A DNA stretch of 64,000 nt from Ricordea florida. Its lineage: Eukaryota > Cnidaria > Anthozoa > Corallimorpharia > Ricordeidae. A program made the translations under genes and the position numbers. The stretch covers positions 5,021,132-5,085,131 of the forward strand of contig OX453285.1 of assembly GCA_949710005.1 (NCBI GenBank), given 5' to 3'. Each line of letters opens with the position of its first letter. The stretch's first letter is position 1. Positions 34,843 to 46,726 of the stretch are shown here, one piece after another. The notes under the pieces were generated by a model. The model saw only the letters and a program-made list of their open reading frames with translations. It made no database searches and was not told the DNA's origin.

Positions 34843-37205
34843 TTAAGAAAATATCCTGAATTGCGTCGACATCTGCGCGCTTTTGTTACAATAGCAACCC
34901 GGAAATTTTGAGTAGTTTCTAACATTTCGCATTTTTGGCAGACAAGGGATAAAAAGTTATAAACGATTCTAGCCTATTTTTCCTATAGGACAAAAATCAA
35001 TTTATTTAATGAAAACAAGCTCAAAAAGCTCAAAGTCAAACCTGCAGATACATTAGAAAATCAAGTATTTCTTTCAGGGGTGGATCCGAAAATTCAGAAA
35101 GAGGAGGCCGAGTCCCCAACCCTCCCCTCCCCAACCGAATGAAAACTTCACTTTTCAGGAGAAGCAGCATACAGCATTGTGGGCGTGTTCGTTATGCAAA
35201 GTAAAGTCACGTTAATATTTCGGAAAATAGAATTAAAAATACTGACATCATACTCTTCGCCTAGAGCACACAAAACATGTTCGTTTTGAAAATACAAGAA
35301 AAAAAGAGGGGGGGTGCGGCCTACCTCGGCTCCTCCTTTAAATCCGCCTATGTATTTGGTTTTACGTTTCGCGCTGAAAAGGATCCATTGGTATTATGTA
35401 CACAACCAATGCAGTTAAATTACTATAGTCCACAGATGCAGAAAAAAACACGTTTCTTCGAGATGACTATTTTAATTTCATTTCTGTGAGTTATTGACCA
35501 AGCTTTTTCGGTCAAGAACGAGGCCAATTTCCTTCCATCTTGACAAGCATGGTCGATAAAGGATTTGTTATACGCCCACTTTTACTTGTTTTGTTTCGCG
35601 GCGGAAAGCGGGCAATCGCAAGCGGGCAAGATATACCCATCTTGTCCGCTCGGCTAGCCAATCAGAATTCAGGATTTGCCTTATCTTGCCTGCTTGCTGT
35701 ACGATAAAAATAATAATCTCTTCATCATTAACTGTGATTATACAAAGTAAACTCGCCTCACAATACTTAAAGGGACCTTTAATTAACCTCCAGCATAAGA
35801 AAAAAGTTCTGTTAATGATGAGAGTTCTCTTCTCGTTGTCCGATATGCGCTGAAACAGCGAGTCTCGTGCTCTGAATACATTATTATTCATCATGGATGA
35901 TGAAGTTGCTATATGAACGTTTTTGATTGTCTCATGACGTTGTTAGAATCGCGACCTTTCGACCCTATACCACTTCCCAGACCATTTTTTTTTCGAAATC
36001 CCATTTCCCAGTGCTCCAATCCCATTCCCGCGGGCAGAATTTCGAAAAAAACTCTCAATCCCAGTGACTAAATCCCAGTCCCAGTGAAAACCTTTAAGCT
36101 CCAATATCAATATTCATTTTCTCTTAACCGCTCTCATATATTTGTTATGGTACCAGTGAAGAGAATTTGTTTAAATATCAATATAACTCTTTTTTTGTTG
36201 ATCATTTTCGTTATTCTCATAACCAGAATGGTTGATGAACTGCGAATATTGTAACGAGAAATTGGATGCTGGTCACTACTGGGACTTAAAGGGTTAAATC
36301 CCATTTTCCCAGGGCAAAGCCTGGCCAATACCAATTCCCATTCTATCCCTTCAGGACTCTCAAACAACGAGTTGTATCCCAGTACTACCTACATTCTAAT
36401 CTCTGCGTGCATTATTGTGAGTTTTAATCTTTTGAAGTTTTATTGCCTGCAGTGACTGATATTTAAAAATTGTTTTCGGTACCTTACTTTTTCAGTTGAA
36501 TCTTATTCCACTTTTCCTGGGCATCAGTCTTTCAGGTAAGTATCAACCCGTTATTTGTCTTTTCTATCTATGTACATGAACATACTGCACCGGTACTGTA
36601 CGAGTACCCGTACTATACAATTAAAGGAAGCAGAGGAGGTTTGCTCAACTGATGGTTAAGACCCAAAAATTTGGGAAATCTTCTTTCATTATCAAGAGCT
36701 TGAAAGAAGTACTTTATTGACAAAGGAACATTTTTATTAAGTATATAATAATATATTTTGAGGGCGTTCCAAACTAAATCGTCCTTTTCCAATTTAGGAA
36801 AATTCCGTTAAAAATAGCGAGATCTTATGTTTTTGACCTCGCTATTTTTTAAAATGCAAGATAATGCCTATATTCTGTCGGAATAAATTCACCGAGAAAT
36901 CAAACTCGCTTTCCTTGGTCAATTTTATGCGGACTTTAAATGGATTCCGCAGCTCATTCACAACTTTAGACGACACAACTATGTCGAAACAAGTCTTGTA
37001 AAAAAATTAAAACTGTCGTTTTATTTCTTTAAGTTATTCCGCAGGATATCTTATATTTTACCTTTTTTTCTCATAAAATATCATTATGACTTAAGTCCGA
37101 TTTTTGGACCCAAATTCTTCCTTTTTCTAACTCAGGCACCTTGTTTTGAATGTGGCCGAAGATGGGATTATTTCTTTGTCCGATTTTCGGAACCAAATTT
37201 TTCTT
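34843..37205. other. Non-coding, low-complexity patches
   Basis: No supported gene. A cccag/tccca-rich stretch covers about 35965-36090. A small exon-like piece at about 36497-36535 has a ttttcag acceptor and a cag/gtaagt donor, but I cannot attach it to a gene. Confidence 0.35.
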
Positions 37206-37320
37206 TCAGTCCAGCATTTATAAAAATTTGGGGTCCGATTTTCGGACCCAAAATTTATGGTGAAAGAAAAATTTTGGGTCCGAAAATCGGACCCAAAATT
37301 TTTCTTTCACCATACCATGT
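37206..37320. repeat. Hairpin of ggtccgattttcggaccc units
   Basis: ggtccgattttcggacccaa at 37231 is inverted at 37280-37300 as ttgggtccgaaaatcggacc, and each unit is itself palindromic. Related single units occur upstream at 37101-37200. Confidence 0.7.
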
Positions 37321-37392
37321 TACAATTGTGGCCGACAATGCTTTTTTTGAGCCCGATTTTCGCCCCTTTATACTTACTTTTTTTATGATGAG

Positions 37393-37601
37393 GATAACTT
37401 TAAGTCTACCGAGAATTGCGGAAGGCGATGCACACTTTCGAGTCCTATTTTCAGAGCCAGAAATTTCAATTCCTATTGCTTTTGACGCGAAATGCCCATT
37501 TTGCCGACGGATAGCCTGGTTGGAATCCGTTTTTCGCAGCCAAAACATTATGTTTCAGTTGGCTTACACTAATGGCGTTAACTTCTCCCGAGCCGTCGAG
37601 T
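37393..37601 (+). other. Exon-like open frame
   Basis: An open plus-strand segment of about 70 codons with the Cys pair FDAKCPFCRRIAW ends at a consensus donor (gtcga/gtaagt). No matching neighbour exon was identified and the opposite strand is also open, so this stays a candidate only. Confidence 0.25.
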
Positions 37602-37835
37602 AAGTGTTTTCGACGACATGAAATTGCAATTGATACCATGAAAAAGGTGAAGCAAATGGTAACTTGAAGCTTGGTTAATTAGTACTAACAGTTAAACTTA
37701 ACACAACCGTAGAGAGAGAAGTTTAATCCCTTGCAATTCTGCATACAAATGATTCAATGCCGAAATAAAGATGATCTAACTTAAGCATTCCACAATGATT
37801 TCAACTGACACAGAGTTGAATGTCCTCTCTCTTTA

Positions 37836-38003
37836 GGGACGGACCATTAGAAAAGTGATGAGGGTGGGGAATTTTCAGCTTGCAGGTGAACCCCTCCGCA
37901 CGAATTATTTTTACTACGTGTGAAAAAGTCACAATTGGACCTTCCTTCTGCATGAATTTTTTTTCCCTACCCCCCCCCCATCACTTTTCTATTGGTCCGT
38001 CCC
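37836..38003. repeat. PIF/Harbinger-type MITE, copy 2
   Basis: Ends gggacggaccattag and ctattggtccgtccc, flanked by tta (37833-37835 and 38004-38006). The internal sequence matches copy 1 at 24227-24430, including ctacgtgtgaaaaagtcaca. Confidence 0.8.
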
Positions 38004-39233
38004 TTAACAGCTTGAAACTGATGCGCTCCGCAATTCCTTTGTTTCTTCGGCTACAGAAAACTTTATGCGTTGAAAGTTTTCTCTATCATTGACAATTCTA
38101 ACACAATTTCTGCCATTTTTGATTGCGCCTTTAACTGAAGCATGACTAGGTCAGCCTCGCATTTCCTTAGGTGTAGACAAACTTCGACTCTTTATGTAAT
38201 GCGAATTGCCACCGCTTGCCAGTGGAGAATGTCTTTAAGATATTATAAATATATACTTTTTCCGAGGATAGTTGCACTTTTGTCTCTCCAATCAGCCTTT
38301 GGTGTCGACGGGTCTTCAAATGCTTCTGGTGATGATGCGCCATTGAACATTTTACTTCGACAAACACCAACCTTCAAACAAATATTTAATATAATTACCT
38401 CACGGAATCATGTAAATGTAAAGTACTTTTAAATCATCGAAGCAGCTATCCTTTCGTCCATTTTTTTCTATTCGCCAAGCTGTATCAGTAGCGGATAAAG
38501 GGAATGGGTTCACCACTGTGTATGATGAATCGACAAACTTGACAGTTACGTTATCTTAGTTCGTACAACACGTGTCAAATTGTGTAACGCAACGAAGTTG
38601 CAAGAGTATAGAAATATACGTCTTAGTGACGATTTAAGCATATTTTGTCGTCACCAATATACTATTTTTTCAATTCATATGAGCAAATTACACTAAGGTG
38701 ACTTACTCTGCTAAAATGTCCTTACTGCATAGAAAGGGGCAAAGGTCAACATTGGGTGACTCGGAAATATATTTACTTCGTGCTAAAAGAATTTGATTTT
38801 CCCAGGAAACTTACATGCATCCCTGCGTTTAGAATGTTTAGAAGCTCCCCCAAATCTAAAGACAGCGATCATAGTTGATTACTTTCTTAGTTTATGTATC
38901 ATCTCAATTGAATTCATTCTTAAGACCTTTTTCGGTAAAAAGGGACTCTTGAAATGCTACCCCCGACCCTTGACAAAAAGGCAGCCTCGGCTATCTCAGA
39001 AGTTTACAGTCAATTTGAAGAAAGAAAGAATACAAGACAAACTGATGCGGTTTTGTAATAAAGGCAGAATGCTTAGTCCTATTCCGGTAAACGCTGATAG
39101 AATAAGAAACTGTTATGTTTGCATAAGAGGCGGTTACAATAGTTTCTTTTTTTGGCGCTTACCCACGGCTTCAAAGTAAGAAGAAATGGCACTTCAGTCG
39201 AAATAAAATTATCTATAAACGGAAAAAACATAC
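38004..39233. other. No supported gene; probable intron of the host gene
   Basis: A 128-codon plus-strand frame at 38793-39179 begins after an acceptor-like ttttcccag but shows no motif. The segment lies downstream (minus strand) of the donor of the split host exon, so much of it may be intron. Confidence 0.35.
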
Positions 39234-39431
39234 CTCCACTGCTTGAATTATTTTGTGGCTAACTTTGTGTTCAAAGACGGAAACGTTCTTCACCGCCGAA
39301 TATGTCTTTCCGTAATATGCAAGTCGGGCGTTGTTCTGATAAAAGTATGCCTCATCGTCTTGAATCTTGATTGACCATAGATTTGTCGCCTTTGGTGGAC
39401 TGCAACATTGCATAACTCTTGTATTTGCTTT
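39234..39431 (-). pseudogene. 3' part of a host first coding exon split by the Polinton
   Basis: On the minus strand the frame runs from the Polinton edge (39431) through NTRVMQCC and WSIKIQDDEAYFYQNNARLA to a consensus donor GTGGAG/gtatgt at 39234. The same frame continues, across the element, into 58108-58157, where it starts with ATG. The two pieces share the tgcttt duplication (39426-39431 and 58108-58113) and agree in phase. I do not recognise the protein. In this haplotype the gene is interrupted. Confidence 0.65.
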
Positions 39432-39709
39432 ACTACTATGTAAGCGTGTTTATAAGTTCATTTTTAGCTTATTTTTAAATTTTGACTGGAAAATCTTTGT
39501 TCTTTTTTTAGCTTATGGGTTATTTTTAAATTTTATCAGAAAAAATATGTGCTTTTTTTAGCTTACGGGTTATTTTAAATTTGACAGAAAAAGCACATAT
39601 TTTTTTTTTATCAGAAAATTAAACAGAGATTTTTTCCTGATTATAAAATAAAAATGATATTTAAGGATTAGAAAAATACTTATAGAAAGTAATTATGGAT
39701 CAATTAAAT
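39432..39709 (+). repeat. Left terminal inverted repeat of the Polinton
   Basis: Identical to the right repeat except for the length of one poly-T run (10 against 8) and possibly the outermost base. It contains three imperfect subrepeats built around tttttttagctta(t/c)gggt and ends within the start of the polymerase gene, so the first five codons (MDQLN) are part of the repeat. Confidence 0.95.
39656..39671 (+). promoter_or_regulatory. Candidate early promoter box of the polymerase gene
   Basis: gatatttaaggattag lies 23 bp before the PolB start. The same box occurs in the right repeat before the 57847 gene and, as gatttaaggattag, before the minus-strand gene starting at 57366. Confidence 0.45.
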
Positions 39710-42700
39710 GTTCATCAATTAAAGAAAATAGCTAAGGAAAATGGTGTTATAAACACCAACTTAATGGTTAGATCTCAACTTATCGAGGCTTTGAATAATA
39801 TACCGGGTTTAAGAATTAACGTGTCAGAAATACTTACTGATAGACAATTAAAAATGGTAGCAAGAGATTTTGGTATTAAAGATTATAAAAGCATGACCAG
39901 AAATCAACTCAATGAAGTTTTAGGTACTAGATCAGAACTTATAATTGAAATCCCGCATGAAACAGAAGAGGAAAGAAATTATGAAAAAGAAGGTGCAAAA
40001 CCTAAAAAGAAAAGAAAACTCGCACCTACTTTTATAAAACCCAAAAAACGATTAAAACAAAATTTTAATTGGGGAAATTATTCATTTAGGGTAATGGATA
40101 AAGACGAGTTTTCCAAAAAGCTTGAAGAGTTAACAAATGAAAACATCATAAAAATTAATAATAATAGGAAAACTAAAACAAAAAGAAAGGTAACTATATC
40201 TGATAGTGTGAGAGATGAATTGAAGGAAAAAACCAAAAAGAAAAGAACAATAGTCCTTAAAATATTTTCAATAAATCCAAATGAAGATGATCCTCCAATT
40301 CGTAATACCGAAGGAATCATTAGATTTAGGAGGAATTTAAATAATGATTTGACAGAAATAATTTATAATGAATTGGAACCCCAAATAGAAATGGGGGCAA
40401 GAATTGTTTTCAGTTTTACTGCTTTGATTCAAAGAGGAAATGGGGAAATAGCTTATCACGTACATACATTTAGAAGTGGAGGAACTTTTAACTCCCTTTC
40501 AGAAATAAAAGATTATATAGAAAGGTGTGAGGGTGAGAGATTGAGTTTAGAAGGAGATGCTTGGATTAGAGCATATTTACCCCCAGAAAAGAAAATTAAT
40601 AAACCAGGTGTTAATGAGGGTGGAGTTGAGTTTAGAGAAGTACAAATAAAAGTTATTAACACTAGACAACCTTTAGTTGGGTGTGGAAGATTACCTGATG
40701 AATTACGAAAGAAAAGATGTATTTACTCCGTAGATGATAAAGAAGATAATCTATGTGTATGGAGGTGTTTAGCTATTCTTATGAATATTATTGCTGGTAA
40801 ACAAAATCCTGAAAAACGCATAGAGAAACAAGCTCTAAATTTAGCTAAAACTTTTTATGGCAACAAAAAACTAAAAAAAGCAGATGTTAGATCAACAAAA
40901 TTAGTTGATTTTGAGAAAATTTCAAAGGTTTTCTCCATAAATATCCGGGCTTATGAGCAGAAAAATATAACAAATTTTAAAGTTTGGAAACTGGTGTTTG
41001 GGAAAAATAATTTCAAAGACAATTTACCAACTTTAAATTTAGGTCTTTATAATAATCATGGTTTTTTCATTAAAAATCTTAACCTTCTTGCTGAAAACTG
41101 GGTATGCCAAGGATGTAAACAGAAATTTACCAGACATGAAGATTTAAAAAGGCATTTTACTAATGAAACATGCACAGGAGGAAAGACAAAAATATTATGC
41201 ACAGGAGAAAAGATAAAACACATCAGGAATGAATCTGACAATGTTTTTTATGGGGGTAAAATCCAATTTAGTTATAAAGCGTGTAGGTGGATAGAAAACC
41301 AATCTAAAATTATAGGTAAACATATTCATCATGGGCTTTGTGGTCATGGTGGTGAAAGGTGTTATAGGGATGAAAGGGGGAATGAGATTTTGTTTGATGG
41401 ATACGAGCCTGAGACAAATACTGTTTTTGAGTTTTATGGTTGCAAATGGCACGGGTGTCCGTGTTCAACAACCGACAAAATTAAATATAATGAAACTATT
41501 GAAAGAGAAAAGATGATAAAAAGCTTAGGTTATAATGTAGTATCGGTTTGGGAGTGTGAAAATCCTGAATTACCCAATATATGGTTTAAAAAGAAATTTT
41601 TTCCATATCCATATAATATTATTTTCGATTTTGAGTCAATATTACAAAAAGAAGATAAACATATTACTGATGATTTAAGTTTTAAACATATCCACACCCC
41701 AGTTAGTGTTGCAATAATCGATAATTTAACAAACAAACGCGTTTTTCTTTACAACCAAAACCCTGATGAGCTTATAAAAGAATTCGTTGAAAAATTGGAG
41801 GAAATAAGAAAAATCATAGTTGAAAAAGTTAAAGAAGAATACCCGCTACCTGATCAAGATTCTTTACAAAAACATGTTTTAGAAAAATATGAAGAATGGT
41901 GTAATCAAGTACCTGTTTTTGGGTTTAATAGTGGAAAATATGATATCAATTTGATTAAAAGACATTTTATAAAACACATGACTGATAAAACTAAGGAGAT
42001 TTTTATTGCAAAGAAACAGAATAGGTATATGTTTTTATCAACACCGCATTTCAAATTCTTGGATATAATGTCTTACCTTGCACCTGGAATTTCTTTTGAT
42101 GGGTGGTGCAAAGCAAACAACTGTGAAGCCAAAAAACTTGTTCTACCTTATGAATTTTTGGATAGTTATGATAAGCTTTCTCACGTTGGACCTGTGAAAC
42201 ATGAAGATTTTTATTCTAGTTTGAAAAAGAAAAACATTTCTCTGGAAGAATATGAAGAATATTTGATTGAATTTAAAAAGAGGGGTTGTGTTACAATGTT
42301 AGACTGGTTGAAAGAGTATAATTTAAACGATGTTATACCTTTTTTAGAAGCTTTAGAAAAAACAAGGCGTTTATATTATCCAGACGAAATTGATATATTA
42401 AAAGATGCTGTTTCCATCCCAGGTGTATCAATGAGGGCTGTTCTAAATAAATATCAAAAAATGAAGAAGAAAGGTGATCCTGAATTGTACGCCCCAGGAC
42501 AATACTGTATTCATAGTTGTGATAAATCTTGTAATAACAAGATTTGCAAAAAATGCTACAAAATAAAGAAAGATTGTAAAATATGCGACAAAAACAAGAT
42601 TTATAAATTATTGAAAACGGGTATGGTTGGAGGCCCTAGTATTGTATTTATGAGATATGCGGAGGCAGAAAAAACAATGATTCGCTCTCATAAATATAAA

Positions 42701-43470
42701 AACCCGAAAAAATGTGTGCGAATTAAGGGGTTTGATGCAAATGGTTTATATCTATACTGTGCTGGACAAGAAATGCCATGCGGAAAAGAAGAATGCATTG
42801 AGGTTGAAAATCCATCAGATCCTAAATTTATTAAGAAGATTTGTAAAGAGATTCTTGATGGTAATCTTTTCGGATTTTGTCAAGTTGATATCCATGCCCC
42901 TGATCACCTAAAAGAAAAGTTTGAAGAGTTTTCACCGTTATTTATTGTAGATGCCGTTCCTGAATATTTAGTACCAGAGCACATGAAAGAATATCAAAGA
43001 GCGACAGGTAGAAAACACCTAAAAGATAATAAAAAATTATTAGGGGTTACCAAGGCAAAAAAGATATTGTTATATACACCTATGATAAAATGGTATCTTA
43101 ATCATGGTTTGGAGATTACACACATTCATAATATTTTAAAGTATGAATCGGGAAGGCCCTTTGAATGGTTTCCAAAAGAGGTGGCAGACGCAAGAAGAGA
43201 TGGAGATATTGAGATTTTGTTGGAAAAACTAAGTAAAGCTTTTGAAGAAGATAAAATTACTGATGTAGTAAAAATTACTAATGAATTAAACCAATTTCCT
43301 GATATATTTAAAGTTATTGAAGAAAATAAAGACATTAAAGTATTGATTGAAAAACTAAAACCAAAGTATAAAGGTTGTAAAGAATTAGCGGACACGAATA
43401 AACTTAAGGGAAATTCTTTTTATGGGAAAATGATAGAAGATAAAGAAAAACATAATATTACTAGAAATAC
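39695..43470 (+). pseudogene. polB: Protein-primed DNA polymerase B, N-terminal portion (interrupted)
   Basis: The first 1258 codons of the replicative polymerase. Order: two SAP-like helix repeats (about residues 1-75); a basic linker; a conserved region with NLCVWRCLAI near 350; a C2H2 zinc finger (CQGCKQKFTRHEDLKRH) at about 470-490; an endonuclease-like motif FEFYGCKWHGC near 585; Exo I FDFES near 644, Exo II NSGKYD near 746 and Exo III YNLNDV near 874; polymerase motif A (FDANGLYLY) near 1012; motif B (KGNSFYGK) near 1238. It then runs into an inserted transposon and stops at 43504. The remainder, including motif C, is at 46052-46725. Family members replicate the element from a protein primer at the inverted repeats. 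Everything upstream of the insertion is intact. Confidence 0.95.
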
Positions 43471-43873
43471 GACTCCCGCAAAACCTCGCGAAGCTAGTTT
43501 GTAAAGGACTCCTAATGGTTTTTCCTATGAGGTATAAAACCCCAATTTACGTATTTACTTATTATTATATTATTTTTACTTTTTGTACTTTCTCATTTTT
43601 TGCAATTATCATGATTATTATTATCATATTATTATCATTATCATTTTTAATATTATTACTGGTATTGATATTATTAATAGTATTGTTATTTTTTATGTTT
43701 AACATAATATACTGTTATTGGGTTGGGGTGTATGTCCTAATCTGGGAAAAGGTATTGTTCCTCTACAACTACATGCAATTCTGTTTTTCTTGTGAATAGG
43801 GTTTGTATCATAGGAAGTAAAAATTACTCAACTCTGAACAATACCATTTCTTCTTTTAAGCTTAGAATCTAGT

Positions 43874-44323
43874 CATGGTTGCCACAGCCATAAGATCTTT
43901 AAATTTCCTGACTTTTCCCTGACAAATGTAAAATTTCCCTTACCAACTAAATTAGAAAAGTCACAAATTAGTCCTGGTAGTGACCTCCAACCTCCTCTCA
44001 CAACCAACCTCTCCACCCATTTATTTAATATGCTTTCAGAAAGTCACATACAGTGTACGTGGATTGATAGTTTCTTACGATAACCAATTCATGGAAAAAG
44101 GATTGATTTTCTTGGAAACCCAAAATCAGCTTGTCATTTAATTCTACCAATCCAACACATTTCATGTCACATTCTTGACCACACCAAACCAAAGCTGAAT
44201 TGGCAAGAAATAAATTAGTAGTATTAAATTTCACTTTTCCCTGACTTGATTTGAAATTCCCTTACTTTTCACTGACCTTGAAGAATTTTTTCCCTTACCA
44301 TTTTCTGACCTGTGGCAATCATG
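43874..44323. repeat. Inverted-repeat element within the insertion
   Basis: Ends catggttgccacag and ctgtggcaatcatg are inverted copies with one mismatch. The interior repeats cttttccctgac and aaattccctta several times. No target duplication was recognised. Confidence 0.45.
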
Positions 44324-45217
44324 CCAGTGCAGTCATTTGTCCATACAGTTAGTGTGGAAAATCATGATTGAAAGCATAGGGCATTTAGGAAACTTCAAAG
44401 ACTTGTTATTACATACAGCACCCTTGCAATGAATACATAAAACAGCAAACAGAAAAACAGCTAAAACTTTTAGCATTTCAAACTTTAGTTTCTCCCTTGT
44501 AGAGTTTTTCCAATGTAAAAGGTCAACTGCATATTGTGGTTGTTATTAAATATTTGTATTTGACATCATTAAAATGAATTAAACAGCATTAAGGAAAAAG
44601 GTTAAGATGTTGTCTAATTTTGCAAATTAGGGCTTAAATTAACTTTTCATTTGTGGGAAAAGGGTGGGTGCTAAGAGAGTAATTCCCAGGAATGCATGGA
44701 ACTCAAAGGTAAAAACCCATTTTGAAATGGCTATGGAACTTGTCTGTCCCAACGAAACTTTTTAATTACGTAATACATATATGTAGCAAAGAAATAGAGC
44801 AAAGAGAAATACTACTCAGAAGTCCGTAACGACATCTGCTTTATTTACAAATAATTGCATTGAACAGTGATAATATTGCAGAACCGGTAACTTATTGTTT
44901 GGTATCTATTCTGTTGAAAATGCTGAACATAACTGCTACATCAAACAAATCTACAATATATTTTCACTGTTGCAATGATATCAGATCACATAATTATAAA
45001 TAATTGCTATCACAACTGCAATCTCTGTATTGGGAATTTCTTTCAAATGGAAGGCAAACGTTTCACTACGAAAAATACCTACTTGCATTCTCATTGCAGT
45101 ATTAATACTACGTGACTGTCATCTTTCATTTCTTTGCGGTTGGTTTCTGTTTCCCCTTTCCTGGCACTTTTTTCACGACGATATGGTAATCTGTTTTGTC
45201 GTTCGTCTTCTGATTCT

Positions 45218-45351
45218 GGCTCCTACTCCGTGTACCGGCACAGATGACGTAAAACAAAGCCAGACAATAACAAACATGTTACTGAATAATTTTACACACA
45301 ATGATGAAACAATGCGCTACGTCATCTGTGCCGGTACACGGAGTAGGAGCC
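45218..45351. repeat. 134-bp hAT-like MITE
   Basis: Perfect inverted repeats of about 34 bp (starting ggctcctactccgtgtaccg, inner end cacagatgacgta), flanked by the 8-bp direct duplication ctgattct (45210-45217 and 45352-45359). An 8-bp duplication is diagnostic for hAT-type integration. Perfect arms imply a recent insertion. Confidence 0.9.
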
Positions 45352-45884
45352 CTGATTCTGTCTGCATGCTGGAAGTCGTTCCTACTCGGTTTCCGTTCTA
45401 AGTCATTTTACTAAATTTTGTTCGCCAATTTCGTTATGTAATCGCTTGCTCATGTCCTGTATACCTAAAACGAGTCTTTGTTTCTATCCATAACAAATTC
45501 AATATCCAATCTAACTTGATGGTAACTTGATGGTATTCCTGGTCCTTTTCCTTGCTGATCCCTTTGTTTTTTTTGAGCGAGCAGTTCTTGTCTTAGCTGC
45601 GATGTCTCTTGTTATCGTCCCTACCGTCGTTTCTCAATCTCTGCTTTGAGTCGCCGCTTCCCGTGTGCATTTTTTGCGGCATTCAAACTTACTCGACGAC
45701 GATCTCTCACCATTCTTTCTTGTATATGTCGGAGATCTTCTTGCTGGGATGTACTTCCAAGACGAGTGAAATCGGTTTCCACAAAATTCGCATTATTTTC
45801 AAAACATCATTCAAGGAATTCGTAATGTCGGAATTTCACATGGAGTAATGTTGCCAGGTAACCTGGCCTGCGAACGGACACCTT

Positions 45885-45945
45885 TAAAATATAGATATAT
45901 ATAAACATATATATAAATATATATATATACATATATAAAAACTCC
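45885..45945. repeat. AT microsatellite
   Basis: Alternating (ta)n with interruptions inside the 2.58-kb insertion. Confidence 0.9.
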
Positions 45946-46051
45946 CGGCTCGATTTACTCGGGCTTGCGAGCCACGTGGTCTGACCGGAACCGACACGAT
46001 TAGTAACCTCGCTACGCTCGGCCTTCGGCCTCGCTTCGCGAGGAACAAGGT

Positions 46052-46725
46052 ATACAAAGGATGAGGAAGAGGTTGAAAAAGCCTTAAGATCTGCGTTCTT
46101 TGAAGATCTTAATGAAATAAATGACACATATGAAATAGTAAAACGAAAAAGATTAATAAAAATAGACAGACCCTATCAATGTGGAATTGCGGTATATCAG
46201 CTAGCAAAATTAAGAATGTTGGAATTCTATTACGATTTTCTAGATAAATATGTAGATAGAAAGGATTTTGAGTTGATACAAATGGATACTGATTCTAAGT
46301 ACATGGCAATTTCAGATGAAAATTTGGATGATATTATAAAACCTGAAATGAGAAAAGAATACTTTAATGGTGGAAAAGAAAAATTCCTATCAACTTCTAA
46401 ATATCATGACAAGACTCCGGGTTTGTTCAAAAAAGAGTTTGATGGTATACGAATGATTGCACTTTCTTCAAAATGTTATTACGCGGAGGATGAGAAAGGA
46501 AAAGCAAAGTATAGTGCTAAAGGCACAATTCATAGACAAAACGAAATAAACTGGAATGGTTACTGGGCGGCTTTAAAAGGGGCAAATGATATGGCACAAA
46601 ATACAGGATTTAGAGTTAATGATAATCAAATTGTGACATATACACAAAATAAAAAAGCATTTAATGCATATTATGATAAAAGATGGGTTTATGATGATGG
46701 AATTCACACAAAACCATTATATTAG
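46052..46725 (+). pseudogene. polB: Protein-primed DNA polymerase B, C-terminal portion
   Basis: The remaining about 220 codons of the polymerase. Landmarks: RPYQCGIAVYQLAKLRMLEF; motif C (MDTDSKYM, with both catalytic Asp); a thumb region with TPGLFKKEF and SSKCYYAE; an end at GIHTKPLY. The sequence is uninterrupted. It converges on the integrase with only one base between the two stop codons. The second metal-binding Asp pair is intact, so inactivation is due only to the insertion upstream. Confidence 0.9.
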
Positions 46726-46726
46726 A

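Larger units (their letters stand above)
43471..46051. mobile_element. 2.58-kb transposon inserted in the polymerase gene
   Basis: The insert is flanked by atac at 43467-43470 and 46052-46055. Removing it with one copy of atac would keep the polymerase frame, which fixes the boundaries. Near both ends is the inverted word cctcgcgaagc (43484 and, inverted, 46033-46043), though the outermost 10-13 bp do not pair. No transposase frame was found, so it is non-autonomous. The interior includes an A/T microsatellite (43560-43690), an inverted pair catggttgccacag/ctgtggcaatcatg (43874-43887 and 44310-44323) and a complete hAT-like MITE. The family is uncertain. Confidence 0.75.

Noticed and set aside
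35568-35894. 108-codon minus-strand frame
   Set aside because: No motif, no splice context and A/T-rich chance composition; not supported as a gene.
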